A stretch of 64,000 bases of DNA from contig NZ_JALJRA010000001.1 of the NCBI RefSeq assembly GCF_022968135.1, positions 248,001 to 312,000 of the forward strand, in the 5' to 3' direction. Shown piece by piece: positions 48,521 through 57,676 of this stretch. This DNA comes from Pseudorhizobium tarimense. Lineage in GTDB: Bacteria > Pseudomonadota > Alphaproteobacteria > Rhizobiales > Rhizobiaceae. The position numbers and the translations under genes were made by a program. The notes under the pieces were generated by a model, which worked only from the letters and a program-made list of their open reading frames with translations, ran no database searches and was not told the DNA's origin. The stretch's first letter is position 1; each line of letters opens with the position of its first letter.

Positions 48521-49618
48521 ATGTCTCACAACACCTTTGGCCATCTCTTCCGCGTAACCACCTGGGGCGAGAGTCACGGTCCCGCTCTCGGCTGCGTCGT
48601 CGACGGCTGCCCTCCCGGCATCCGTCTGACGCTTGGCGAAATCCAGAGCTGGATGGACAAGCGCAAGCCCGGCCAGTCCCGCTTCGTGACGCAGCGGCGC
48701 GAAGACGATATCGTCAAGATCCTTTCCGGCGTGATGTTCGACGACGACGGTGAGACGATGATCACCACCGGCACGCCGATCTCCATGCTGATCGAGAACA
48801 CCGACCAACGCTCCAAAGACTATGGCGAGATTGCCCGGCGCTACCGGCCGGGACATGCCGACTTCACCTATGACCTGAAATATGGGATCCGCGACTATCG
48901 CGGCGGTGGCCGCTCCTCTGCCCGTGAAACGGCCGCCCGTGTCGCCGCAGGTGCCGTTGCGCGCAAGGTACTTCCCGACCTCGTCGTCCGCGGTGCGCTG
49001 GTGCAGATCGGCAAGCACAAGATCAACCGCGAAAATTGGGACTGGGCACAGGTCGATCAAAACCCGTTCTTCTGCCCGGATCAGCAAATGGTGCCTGTTT
49101 GGGAAGAGTACCTGGACTCCATCCGACGGGCCGGATCTTCGATCGGTGCCGTGGTCGAAGTCGTCGCCGACAACGTTCCGGCAGGCCTTGGCGCCCCTAT
49201 CTATAGTAAGCTGGACCAGGACATCGCGTCCCTGCTGATGTCGATCAATGCCGTCAAGGGTGTTGAAATCGGCGAAGGTTTCGCTTCCGCGGAACTCTCG
49301 GGCGAGGAGAATGCAGACGAGATGCGGACGGGCAACGACGGGACACCGCTGTTTCTTTCCAATCACGCCGGCGGTATTCTTGGCGGCATTTCTACCGGGC
49401 AGCCGGTCGTTGCACGCTTCGCCATCAAGCCCACCTCCTCCATTCTGACCGAGCGCCAATCGATCGACGCGGACGGCAACAATGTTGAGGTTCGTACGAA
49501 GGGCCGACATGATCCGTGTGTCGGCATTCGCGCCGTACCGATCGGGGAGGCCATGGTCGCCTGTGCAATCGTCGATCATTACCTCAGGGACCGGGGCCAG
49601 ACCGGCCGGCTGCGATAA
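48521..49618 (+). CDS. aroC: Chorismate synthase
   Basis: 365 residues, normal length. Forms chorismate from EPSP using reduced [84 protein letters not shown] and [29 protein letters not shown] are the family signatures. It is followed 10 bases later by ribB. Confidence 0.97.
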   Translation: MSHNTFGHLFRVTTWGESHGPALGCVVDGCPPGIRLTLGEIQSWMDKRKPGQSRFVTQRREDDIVKILSGVMFDDDGETMITTGTPISMLIENTDQRSKDYGEIARRYRPGHADFTYDLKYGIRDYRGGGRSSARETAARVAAGAVARKVLPDLVVRGALVQIGKHKINRENWDWAQVDQNPFFCPDQQMVPVWEEYLDSIRRAGSSIGAVVEVVADNVPAGLGAPIYSKLDQDIASLLMSINAVKGVEIGEGFASAELSGEENADEMRTGNDGTPLFLSNHAGGILGGISTGQPVVARFAIKPTSSILTERQSIDADGNNVEVRTKGRHDPCVGIRAVPIGEAMVACAIVDHYLRDRGQTGRLR

Positions 49619-49628
49619 GGAAATTCCC

Positions 49629-50729
49629 ATGGCCTATGACCAGAAGCGTGTCGTCGACGCCATCCGTGCCTTCGAGGCCGGCGAGATCGTGGTCGTCACC
49701 GACGACGACGACCGCGAGAACGAAGGCGACCTGATCGTTGCCGCCGTTCATTGCACGGCGGAAAAGATGGCCTTCATCGTACGCCATACCTCGGGCATCG
49801 TATGCGCGCCCATGCCAAGGGAAGAGGCAAAGCGGCTGAACCTCAACGCCATGGTGGCGGAGAACGATTCCGCCCATACGACGGCCTTTACCGTCACCGT
49901 CGACTTCAAGCACGGCACCACCACCGGGATTTCCGCCGACGACCGGACGCTCACCGTCCGCAACCTTGCTAATCCGAACGCGGGGCCGGCCGATTTCGTC
50001 CGTCCCGGCCACATCTTTCCGCTGATCGCCCGCGAAGGCGGCGTTTTGATGCGCTCCGGCCATACGGAAGCCGCGGTCGATCTGTGCAAGCTTGCAGGCC
50101 TGCCTCCGGTCGGCGTCATCTGCGAACTGGTCAACGACAACGGCAGCGTGATGCGCGGCCCGCAGGTGGCAGATTTCGCTGTCACGCATGGTCTGAAGCA
50201 GGTGTCGGTGGCGGATCTGATCGCGTACCGCCAGCGCAAGGAAACGCTGATCGAACTGCAGTCGCAGTTCGAGGTGGAGACGCCTTACGGCAAGGCGAAG
50301 GGTCATGCCTATTCGCTGCCTTGGGACCCGATGCAGCACGTCGCCATCATCTTCGGTGACATCCGCGACGGCATCGATGTTCCCGTTCGGCTGCATCTGG
50401 AAAATGTGGCGGACGACGTCTTCGGCACCCGCCGTCCGGTCGACCGCTACATGCAGACGATCGCCGGGGATGGCCGTGGCGTGATCATCTACCTGCGTGA
50501 AGGCTCGGTCGGCGTCGGGCAGAAGGATCACGGCCGCCGGCATCGCCACGATCAGGAGGCGCACGAGCAGGCGCAGGCCCGCGAAAGCGAGTGGCTGGAG
50601 ATCGGCCTGGGTGCGCAGATCCTGAAGGATCTTGGGGTCAGCTCCATCAAGCTTCTTACCCGCAGCGAGCGCCATTATGTGGGACTGGAAGGCTTCGGCA
50701 TCCGGATTGCGGAAACGGCGATCTGCTGA
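49629..50729 (+). CDS. ribB: 3,4-dihydroxy-2-butanone-4-phosphate synthase with degenerate cyclohydrolase half
   Basis: 366 residues. Residues 1-205 are a complete DHBP synthase for riboflavin: VVVTDDDDRENEGDLIVAA, FDRPGHIFPL-like FVRPGHIFPLIAREGGVLMRSGHTEAAVDL, and GVICELVNDNGSVMRG. Residues about 210-366 are laid out like GTP cyclohydrolase II (AYSLPWDPMQHVAIIFGDI, VPVRLHLENVADDVFG, GRGVIIYLREG, LLTRSERHYVGLEGFG), but the zinc-binding cysteines of RibA (the C-x-DCG region) are absent. Only the RibB activity should remain. A separate RibA is expected elsewhere. Confidence 0.9.
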   Translation: MAYDQKRVVDAIRAFEAGEIVVVTDDDDRENEGDLIVAAVHCTAEKMAFIVRHTSGIVCAPMPREEAKRLNLNAMVAENDSAHTTAFTVTVDFKHGTTTGISADDRTLTVRNLANPNAGPADFVRPGHIFPLIAREGGVLMRSGHTEAAVDLCKLAGLPPVGVICELVNDNGSVMRGPQVADFAVTHGLKQVSVADLIAYRQRKETLIELQSQFEVETPYGKAKGHAYSLPWDPMQHVAIIFGDIRDGIDVPVRLHLENVADDVFGTRRPVDRYMQTIAGDGRGVIIYLREGSVGVGQKDHGRRHRHDQEAHEQAQARESEWLEIGLGAQILKDLGVSSIKLLTRSERHYVGLEGFGIRIAETAIC

Positions 50730-50752
50730 GATTGTGACCCGGGCTGCTGTGA

Positions 50753-51451
50753 TTAGCCGGTGATCGGGCCTTCGACGTGCGGCTCAAGGGCGCCGCTCCA
50801 TGCCAGCCGATAGACATCCCCCTGCCGCACCGACTGAACGGCGGCAGGGCGCAGGACTGCGAAGCAGGTGCCTCCCTTCTTTCGGACGGAGGGATAGATG
50901 ATGCCGTTCAGGCCGGCGGCCCTTACCTGCTCCGCCAGCGCATTGCCGGCAGGGTAACCGATTTCCTTGTCGGCCTGCAGGCTCGGATGCGTCGGCCTCT
51001 CGCGCAGATCGGCGAACTCGCCCGACACGCTGCAGAACATTTCCGCATATTCCACCACGGTCTTAAAGCTGCCGGTCCGGGCCAGAAACTCGGTCATGTG
51101 AAAGATGATCTCCGCAAGGCAGGTCTCCACGGCGAGTGCGGCATACCAAGCGCCACGATACTCGCCGTTGAAGCGGTTCGGCTCCCGCGGCTTTGCATAG
51201 GCGAAACTCGCATTGATGAAGTGCGCATGCGGCACGTCGGAGACCAGCTCGTTGGCGGCCAAGCCGGTGATCCCGGTCACCTCCGCCACCCTGCGGCTAC
51301 TGGTCGCGCTCTCGATCTCCGCCAATTGCTCCAGTTCCGCCTCGTCATCGACGAGCGGCGCGAGCACCGCCTCGCGAAGCCGCGCCGTCGTCACCAGTCG
51401 TACCGTCTTCGGATAGGCCGTGGTGATAACCGGAACGCCATCAACCAGCAC
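50753..51451 (-). CDS. RES-domain toxin
   Basis: 232 residues with the RES pattern: RFNGEYRGAWYAALAVETCLAEIIFHM supplies the conserved Arg, Glu and Ser-family residues, and SGEFADLRERP and GIIYPSVRKKGGTCFAVLRP complete the fold. RES toxins degrade NAD+ in the cytoplasm. The start sits immediately after the stop of the Xre/DUF2384 gene, the usual antitoxin-first order. Convergent with ribB, 23 bases apart. Confidence 0.88.
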   Translation of the reverse strand: MLVDGVPVITTAYPKTVRLVTTARLREAVLAPLVDDEAELEQLAEIESATSSRRVAEVTGITGLAANELVSDVPHAHFINASFAYAKPREPNRFNGEYRGAWYAALAVETCLAEIIFHMTEFLARTGSFKTVVEYAEMFCSVSGEFADLRERPTHPSLQADKEIGYPAGNALAEQVRAAGLNGIIYPSVRKKGGTCFAVLRPAAVQSVRQGDVYRLAWSGALEPHVEGPITG

Positions 51452-51889
51452 CTAAAGGCCTCCGCGCACCGCGTCAACATAGCGGCGGGTATCCAGCATT
51501 AGAGGGATACCCCCCTCGATCATCGACGTGACGGGTGTGCGGCCTGCGAACAACGGCCCGGTATTCGGCAGCATCGGCCAGCGGTCGGCCATCGCGTCGG
51601 CAAACAGGAGATGCAGGCCCTTGTAGATCCCGATCAGAACCGAGACCCGCGTCATCTGATCCTGGCTCAGCGTGCGGCGCCCCTCACCCTCCGGCTTCAA
51701 TCGCTCCCAGGTGCTGACCGAAACACCGAGAAGTGCTGCGGCCTGGGCGCTGGTCAGACCCCATTGCTCGACAAGTCGGCGGTAGGCCTTGAGGGCGGTG
51801 CCGGCAAGACGAGCCCGGTCGGCCTCCACTGCGAACCCCTGCAGCGTCACGGGGTTTGGGATACCCTTCTGCTCCAATGCCTGCACCAT
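51452..51889 (-). CDS. Xre/MbcA-type (DUF2384) antitoxin of RES toxin
   Basis: 145 residues. The N-terminal Xre-like HTH covers QWGLTSAQAAALLGVSVSTWERLKPEG; the C-terminal DUF2384 toxin-binding part has IGIYKGLHLLFADAMADRWPMLPNTGPLFAGRTPVTSMIEGGIPLMLDTRRYVDAVRGGL, including the conserved final Gly-Gly-Leu. It neutralises the RES toxin and probably represses the pair's promoter in the AT-rich gap to the next gene (51890-51951). Confidence 0.88.
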   Translation of the reverse strand: MVQALEQKGIPNPVTLQGFAVEADRARLAGTALKAYRRLVEQWGLTSAQAAALLGVSVSTWERLKPEGEGRRTLSQDQMTRVSVLIGIYKGLHLLFADAMADRWPMLPNTGPLFAGRTPVTSMIEGGIPLMLDTRRYVDAVRGGL

Positions 51890-51951
51890 AGGCCATCTCC
51901 ATCAACTGACGGATAAATATAGTTCATTTGAGGGCTCTTCGCCAGCCCTGA

Positions 51952-53142
51952 CTATCCGCGCCACCCGTCGGCATAGGTGACCCCTTCGACGCCTGCGAAT
52001 TTCGCCACGCGCGCAAGCTCCGCCTCCAGCTTCTCCAGCCGTCCGGCGGAAGCGCGTAAGCAGCCCTCCAACCACAGCCGCCGCACATCCAGGCTTCCCG
52101 TCCTGCGGTTGGCCTTCATGTCGATGCGGCCGATCATCCGGTCGCCCTCGATCAGCGGAAAGACATAGTAGCCGTACTGGCGTTGCGACTCCGGCACGAA
52201 GATCTCGATCCGATAGTTGAAGTTGAACAGCCGCTCGGCACGGTTGCGATCACGCAGCAGCGGATCGAAGGGGCTCAGCACCCGGACGCGTCTCGGGGGT
52301 TCCGGAACATCCCCCAGCTGTTCTGGGAACCCTGCAAAGGAGTGCGCCGCACGAGGACGGCTGCCGTTTGCGCTTTGGATCACCACATCAGTCAGTTCGC
52401 CGCGATGGGCGTCTACCCACTCTTTCGCCTCCTGCGGGGTGACGAGGGCCCAGAAGGCGGCGATTTCTCCGGATGTTGCGAAGCCGAGCCTTTCAAGCGC
52501 GCTGCGGCAGGCCCAGTCGATGAATTCTTCGTGGCTTACTTCCGGTTCATGGTAGCGGGCTGGCAGGACGCGCTCGGTGAGATCATAGATCTTCTGGAAG
52601 TTGACCCGGCCGGCGATGGCGAGCTTGCCGGTGTGCCAGTAATATTCGAGCGCGGTCTTGTTCGGGTGCCAGTTCCACCAGCCGCCGGATTTGTGTTCTT
52701 CCGCCTTCATTTCACGGGCCATGATCGGCCCGTTCTCGACGATCCGCTGATAGGTTTCCTCAAAGGCGCTGTCGAAGTCTTCGCCCTGCCATTTGCGCCA
52801 GCGTTCGCCAATCACCGCCTCCCGTCTGACAAAGCGATGCTTCCAGTAGCGGAAGAATTTCGACGGGATGACCGAGGCGTCATGGGTCCAGTGCTCGAAG
52901 AGCTCGCCTTCCTTCTCCAGCAGCTGCCGCAGGTGGTCTCGGCGATAGGTCTGATTGCGGGAGAACAGGATCATGTGATGGGCGCGTTCGACCGTCGCGA
53001 TACTGTCGATCTGAACGAAGCCGAGCTTCTCGATCAGTGACAAAAGATGCTGCTTGCTCAAACTGCGGGTGGGCGGCTGGGACAAGCCCTGCCGTTCCAG
53101 AAAGATCTTTCGCGCCAATAAGTTCGAGATGAGAATCGCCAT
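51952..53142 (-). CDS. YcaQ/AlkX-like winged-helix DNA glycosylase
   Basis: 396 residues, full length. HTH_42 (DUF1006) family: N-terminal ARKIFLERQGL and LIEKLGFVQIDSIATVERAHHMILFSRN with the catalytic Q-x-D motif, then LLEKEGELFEHWTHDASVIP, and the C-terminal VRVLSPFDPLLRDRNRAERLFNFNYRIEIFVP. E. coli YcaQ unhooks interstrand crosslinks and excises bulky alkylated purines. Divergent from bioM with 108 bases between. Confidence 0.85.
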   Translation of the reverse strand: MAILISNLLARKIFLERQGLSQPPTRSLSKQHLLSLIEKLGFVQIDSIATVERAHHMILFSRNQTYRRDHLRQLLEKEGELFEHWTHDASVIPSKFFRYWKHRFVRREAVIGERWRKWQGEDFDSAFEETYQRIVENGPIMAREMKAEEHKSGGWWNWHPNKTALEYYWHTGKLAIAGRVNFQKIYDLTERVLPARYHEPEVSHEEFIDWACRSALERLGFATSGEIAAFWALVTPQEAKEWVDAHRGELTDVVIQSANGSRPRAAHSFAGFPEQLGDVPEPPRRVRVLSPFDPLLRDRNRAERLFNFNYRIEIFVPESQRQYGYYVFPLIEGDRMIGRIDMKANRRTGSLDVRRLWLEGCLRASAGRLEKLEAELARVAKFAGVEGVTYADGWRG

Positions 53143-53250
53143 GACAGTAGACTAGGATGATCCAGGGCAGTCCGCAATGTTCACGATCTGTTTTGCGTTC
53201 CCCTCCCCGCTCATCCGGTCTATAGCAGCCGGCGGACTGAGAGGTGGCGC

Positions 53251-53931
53251 GTGGACATCCGTTTTGAGCAGGCAGGAGCGACCTTCGGCGACCGCGTGGC
53301 AGTCGAGCCGCTGACGCTGTCGTTGACGGAGCGGCGGATCGCCATCATCGGCCTCAACGGCTCCGGCAAGACAACGTTTGCCCGGATGATCAATGGTCTC
53401 GTGAGACCGACAACGGGGCACGTGACGATCAACGGGTTGGACACTGTAGGCGACGGCGAGGATGTGCGCAGCCAGGTCGGCTTCATCTTCCAGAACCCGC
53501 AGAACCAGATCATCCTGCCTATCCTGCGCGAAGATATTGCGCTTGGCCTGAAGACCCGGCGGCTTCCTGTGGCAGTGGTGGATGACGCCGTTGAAGCCAT
53601 CCTTGCTCGGTTCGGGATCGAACATCTGGCAGCGCGACGGGCGCATGAGCTTTCGGGCGGTGAGTTGCAGCTTGCCGCCCTCGCTTCCGTTCTCGTGACG
53701 GAACCGGAGATCGTCATCCTGGACGAGCCGACGAACCAGCTGGACCTGCGCAACCGGGCGCAGGTAGAAACGACGCTACGCCTGCTGGACGAGAGCGTGC
53801 TGGTGATCAGCCACGACTTGGCCCTGATCGAGGATTTCGACCGTGCGCTGATGTTTCACGAGGGGCGCCTCGCCGCGGATGGTACGCCTTGCGAGGTCAT
53901 CGCGGAGTACCGGAAGATCGCGGCGCCATGA
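53251..53931 (+). CDS. bioM: Biotin ECF transporter ATPase BioM
   Basis: 226 residues, GTG start. Walker A GLNGSGKTT (about 34-42), Q-loop FIFQNPQNQIILP, signature HELSGGELQLAAL, Walker B VILDEPTNQLD and H-switch VISHDL. It powers biotin uptake with BioN and BioY. The next start overlaps its stop by 4 bases. No exact BioR box is seen in the upstream gap. Confidence 0.95.
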   Translation: MDIRFEQAGATFGDRVAVEPLTLSLTERRIAIIGLNGSGKTTFARMINGLVRPTTGHVTINGLDTVGDGEDVRSQVGFIFQNPQNQIILPILREDIALGLKTRRLPVAVVDDAVEAILARFGIEHLAARRAHELSGGELQLAALASVLVTEPEIVILDEPTNQLDLRNRAQVETTLRLLDESVLVISHDLALIEDFDRALMFHEGRLAADGTPCEVIAEYRKIAAP

Positions 53932-54560
53932 AATCGCTCTATGTCGAAGGCGACAGCTTCTTTCACCGCCTGCCGCCGCGCCCGAAGCTCATACTCCTGC
54001 TCGTTGCGAGCCTTGCCCTCTTCTTGACCCGCTCGCCCCTTCTGCTCGGCCTGGCCGCAGGTGCCGCCGCGCTGCTCTACAGCTCTCTCGGGATCGGCTG
54101 GCGGCAAAGCAGGATCCGCCTGCGGCCGATCCTGCTGACGATCGCGATCGTGGCGCTGGCGACCCTTGTGTTAAACTCCATGGAGGAAGGTATCGCGGTC
54201 CTGCTGCGGCTGACGACGCTGATGCTGCTGGCTGCCGCCGTCAGCGCCACGGTGCCGATCGGCGACTTCATCAATGAGGTGACGCTTGCGGCTCGACCGC
54301 TGGAGAGGCTGGGACTGGTGAAGGCGTCCGACATCGGACTTTCCGTCGGGCTCGTTATCCGCTTTGTTCCGGAGGTCGATTCACGGTTTCAGCAACTGCG
54401 ACAGGCACATCAGGCGCGGGGGTTGAAGGTACGGGCAACGACGATGATTGTGCCGCTGATCATCCAGACGCTGAAGTCTGCCGACGAGATCGCCGCGGCG
54501 ATTGACGCGCGCGGCATCCGTGGGCAAAGACAGGCGCGAAATTCGGAGGATTCTCGATGA
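53928..54560 (+). CDS. bioN: Biotin ECF transporter T component BioN
   Basis: 210 residues, about five hydrophobic segments. The T-component coupling helices are visible: RLPPRPKLILLLVASLALFL near the start and FQQLRQAHQARGLKV (the Ala-Arg-Gly signature) with ADEIAAAIDARGI later. It links the ATPase to BioY. The ATG overlaps both the bioM stop and, at the other end, the bioY start (ATGA joins), giving a tightly coupled three-gene unit. Confidence 0.92.
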   Translation: MKSLYVEGDSFFHRLPPRPKLILLLVASLALFLTRSPLLLGLAAGAAALLYSSLGIGWRQSRIRLRPILLTIAIVALATLVLNSMEEGIAVLLRLTTLMLLAAAVSATVPIGDFINEVTLAARPLERLGLVKASDIGLSVGLVIRFVPEVDSRFQQLRQAHQARGLKVRATTMIVPLIIQTLKSADEIAAAIDARGIRGQRQARNSEDSR

Positions 54561-55120
54561 CCACACGCGATCTCGTCCTTGCCGCCCTGTTTGCGGCCAT
54601 CATCGTTGCGCTCGGCCTGCTGCCGCCGATCATGCTCGGCTTCATTCCCGTGCCGATCACCGCGCAGTCGATGGGCGTGATGCTGGCCGGCGTCATTCTG
54701 GGCGCACGGCGTGGAACCGTTGCGGTGCTGCTCGTTCTCCTGCTCGCGGCCATCGGCCTTCCGGTGCTCTCCGGTGGACGTGGGGGACTGGCCGTCTTTG
54801 CCGCACCCACCACAGGCTACCTGATCGGCTGGGCGTTTGCTGCCTTCACGACCGGTTTCATTGCCGAGCGCGTCGTCAGGCCATCGCAGACCTCGCTCAC
54901 CCAGACGCTTGGCTTCTTCGTCGCGGCAGTGGCGGGCGGCGTGGTGGTTCTTTATGCCTTCGGCATCACCTATCTCGCCTTTATCACCGGCATTGGCATG
55001 AACAAGGCGTTCATCGGCTCCATGGCCTTCATTCCGGGTGACGTCGTCAAGGCGGTTGTTGCGGCTCTGGCGGGCCGCGCCGTTTTGGCAGGCTACCCGC
55101 TGCTGCCGGCCCGTGCCTAG
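54557..55120 (+). CDS. bioY: Biotin ECF S component BioY (bioMNY copy)
   Basis: 187 residues, six hydrophobic segments. IPVPITAQSMGVMLAGVILGARRG, GLPVLSGGRGGLAVFAAPTTGYLIGW and the C-terminal GMNKAFIGSMAFIPGDVVKAVVAAL are BioY hallmarks. It differs throughout from the BioY at 15237, so the two are old paralogues, not a recent duplication. It overlaps bioN by 4 bases. Downstream is the decayed cytochrome c locus on the opposite strand. Confidence 0.94.
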   Translation: MTTRDLVLAALFAAIIVALGLLPPIMLGFIPVPITAQSMGVMLAGVILGARRGTVAVLLVLLLAAIGLPVLSGGRGGLAVFAAPTTGYLIGWAFAAFTTGFIAERVVRPSQTSLTQTLGFFVAAVAGGVVVLYAFGITYLAFITGIGMNKAFIGSMAFIPGDVVKAVVAALAGRAVLAGYPLLPARA

Positions 55121-55157
55121 TTATCGGGGCTGACCCGATCTCGACGCTGGTGCCGCC

Positions 55158-55714
55158 TTACCATTCCGCGGCGGCCCGAATCTCGGCATCGGTCAGACCA
55201 GCAGTGATCTGCGACATCACCTCGTGCTGGCGCTTGCCGCTGCGGAAAGCCTTCAGCTGCGTGTCGATGTAGATGACGTTCTCGCCCGCAAGGTGAGGCG
55301 CGTCCTCGATCACTGCCAATCCGTCCGCTCCATGACAGGAGACGCAGACAGAGGCGCCATGGCCTCGCTTTTGCCCGGCGGAAGTTTTGCGCTGACCGGC
55401 TGGGAAGCATACCACGCGGCCAGATCGGCAATGGTCTTGTCATCAAGCCTCTTGCCACGACCGACATCATCTCATGCGTGCGGTGCCGTCGCGAAAGGCC
55501 GTGAGCTGGTGCATCAGTTCGGTGGCGCTTTCGCCGCCGATGTGTGGCGCGATCGGAATGCGCGCACGACCGTCGATGCCGTGGCAGGTGCGGCACATAC
55601 CCGCTTTCTGGCGCCCGGCCGCCGGATCTCCCGGCGGCTCCTGTCCCGATGCAAGGTCCGGTCTGCCTTGGGGAAAGACAGGCCGCCCAAGGCGAGGATT
55701 GCGATCCAACGCAT
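55158..55714 (-). pseudogene. Dihaem cytochrome c (c4-like), frameshifted
   Basis: The minus strand encodes two haem domains in broken frames. The signal-like start MRWIAILALGGLSF (ATG at 55714) shifts frame to a segment with AGMCRTCHGIDGRARIPIAPHIGGES and AFRDGTARMR, which stops at TGA near 55467. A second frame holds the continuation RTHEMMSVVARG, and a third holds VCVSCHGADGLAVIEDAPHLAGENVIYIDTQLKAFRSGKRQHEVMSQITAGLTDAEIRAAAEW with stop at 55158. Both CxxCH haem sites survive, but at least three frameshifts separate them. It overlaps the stop of the dehydrogenase pseudogene (ATGA), the old operon partner. Confidence 0.75.
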
Positions 55715-56965
55715 CAATTGCCCTCGTACCAGATGCGGTAGAGCGCTCCGACAAGATCGTCCGAGACCAGGATCGAGCCGTCGCGCAGTTGCGCCACGTC
55801 GACGGGGCGGCCAAGATATTCACCGTCCTCGTCGATACAGCCTTGCGCGAGCGGTTCGCTCGTGGCCTTCCCCTCGTCATCCGCGTAGGCCACCATCACC
55901 CGCGCACCGATCGGGGTGGTGCGTTTCCAAGGCCCGTGCTGGGCCGAGAAGATGGCGTTCCGATACTTCTGCGGGAACATGTCGCCGCTATAGAACGTCA
56001 TGCCGAGCGGCATGCGCATCCATCTCGATGGCCGGCATGACGACTTCGACCGGCACCTCCTGGCCCTCGTATTCCTTCCTCCTAACGTTGCGGCCACCGT
56101 ACCAGGGGTGCCCGAAGTTCTGCCTCGCAGCGGTCTGCCGGTTGATCTCGCCGAGCGGTATGTCGTCACCCATGCCGTCCACCTGGTTGTCGCTAAACCA
56201 GGGCTCCCCCGTGACCGGATGGAAGTCATGGCCGACGGAGTTGCGCACGCCGCGGGTAAGACCTCCCGGCCCGTCCCATCGGTGTTGATGCGGATGATCC
56301 CGCCGATGCCCCACTTGTTGAACTCGTCCAGGCTCTCGGCCGGAGCGACGTTGAACGGCTGTCCAAGCGAGATGTAGACCTTGCCGTCCGGCCCGACCTT
56401 GCAGACCCGCGCGGTGTGGTTGAAGCTCTCATGTTGCGACGGGATCAGTTCCCTCTGCTTGATCAGGTTGAAGGCCGCAACGTGGGGGCTTTCCTAGAAG
56501 AACTTGGCGGCGGGAAACAGGAGCACACGGTTCTGCTCGGCGATGCAGAGGAACCCGTCATCGGAGAAGCGAGGGCCGTTCGGAATCGCGGAGGTCAGCG
56601 AAGGTGCGAAGTCCTTCACCTCGTCGGCCACACGATCCTTGTTGGGGTCGTGACCGCCATACCTTGTCCTTGCGCGTGCCGACAAAGGTGACAATCCCTT
56701 GCGCGCCGACAGCCATGTGGTGGGCGTCCGGCACAATGGCATAGAGCCCGATCTTGAAGCCTGGCGGAAGCTTGATCCGCTCGAGGTTCTTCTTGCCCCC
56801 CCCCTCGGCATAATCTCCGCCTTGCTCGATCATGGTGAACTTGGTCGTGCCGGTCGTCTGGAAATTAGACAGCTTCTCCAGATTGTCGGGCACGTCAGGG
56901 GTCTGCGCGTGAGCGAGGCCGGCGGCAAGCGCGAGCATGGCTACGGATGACAACAACTGTTTCAT
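55714..56965 (-). pseudogene. PQQ-type sugar (sorbosone) dehydrogenase family protein, decayed
   Basis: The N-terminal piece starts at 56965 with a signal peptide (MKQLLSSVAMLALAAGLAHA) and then GFKIGLYAIVPDAHHMAVGAQGIVTFVGTRKDKVW. After a frameshift near 56655 comes PNKDRVADEVKDFAPSL and FSDDGFLCIAEQNRVLLF, then a TAG at 56494-56496 and ESFNHTARVCKVGPDGKVYISLGQPFNV. Another shift near 56260 leads to RGVRNSVGHDFHPVTGEPWFSDNQVDGMGDD and a further one near 56010 to GMTFYSGDMFPQKYRNAIF and the end DDLVGALYRIWYEGN. The order matches a six-bladed propeller soluble dehydrogenase. At least three frameshifts and one stop kill it. Confidence 0.8.
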
Positions 56966-57155
56966 GATTTTCTCCCAGATCAGTCACGTCGTTATGCGCA
57001 CGCCACGCGGAGCGGCGTGTCAGAGTGCATCCTCGTCATGTCATTCAATCAGGGCTGCCATGGCGTCTGTGCTTCCCAACACGCACCACATCGGCAATTA
57101 AGAAACCGAACCCGTTCGCTGTCAGTTCGATAAGAGGGCGGCTCACGCGCCCAGG

Positions 57156-57587
57156 TCACAGGAACTGGTAGAGCCAGTCGCGGAGGTCTTCCGGCAGGGC
57201 GACGGGCTCCCGCTTCTCCCGGTCGCAGGCGGTCCAGACGATTTCCGTCTCCGCCACCTCTTCGTTGCTGCGCATCATGCGCACCAGGAAGCCGGCGGAC
57301 TTGCCGCCGATCTTGCTGACATGCACGTCCATGCGCACCACGTCGCCCACGTGGAGCGCCGCGTGAAGGGTGCAGGTGACCTTGCTGACGGTGAAGTGCG
57401 GATCGGTCGCCGCAGCCGGACGGCGGGCCCAGAACGTCGTCAGCGCCTCCTCCGCACGGTGAACGTAGACGGCCCGGAACATCTCCCCATGCAGATCCAC
57501 GTCGCGAAAGGGAACCTTGAACTCCAGATACTCGACAGCTTCCTTGGCCACGTAACCTCCAGCATACCCCTCTTCATGTAAGCGCAT
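57156..57587 (-). CDS. Acyl-CoA thioesterase, hotdog fold
   Basis: 143 residues. 4HBT-type hotdog: FKVPFRDVDLHGEMFRAVYVHRAEEALTTFW carries the acidic residue of the YbgC-like active site, and VGDVVRMDVHVSKIGGKSAGFLVRMMR the core sheet. It hydrolyses short acyl-CoA or aromatic acyl-CoA esters; substrate unknown. The ATG at 57587 starts the domain; the open frame upstream crosses the divergent deacetylase start. Confidence 0.85.
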   Translation of the reverse strand: MRLHEEGYAGGYVAKEAVEYLEFKVPFRDVDLHGEMFRAVYVHRAEEALTTFWARRPAAATDPHFTVSKVTCTLHAALHVGDVVRMDVHVSKIGGKSAGFLVRMMRSNEEVAETEIVWTACDREKREPVALPEDLRDWLYQFL

Positions 57588-57676
57588 TCCTTTCGCCTCC
57601 ACAAGCTGGGCGACCGCGGCAGCTTGAAAAGCAAGGCCTTCTGCGCCATGTCGTGGCAAACCGGAGACGCCGCCTG

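Noticed and set aside
47456-49630. 724-codon open frame on the minus strand
   Set aside because: It lies opposite the GGDEF-EAL gene and aroC, both with complete conserved motifs, and its translation has no recognisable domain. Long antisense frames are common in GC-rich DNA.
53210-53227. Possible BioR box upstream of bioM
   Set aside because: Only the TCTATA core matches; the flanking TTA and AA positions do not, so it does not meet the consensus.
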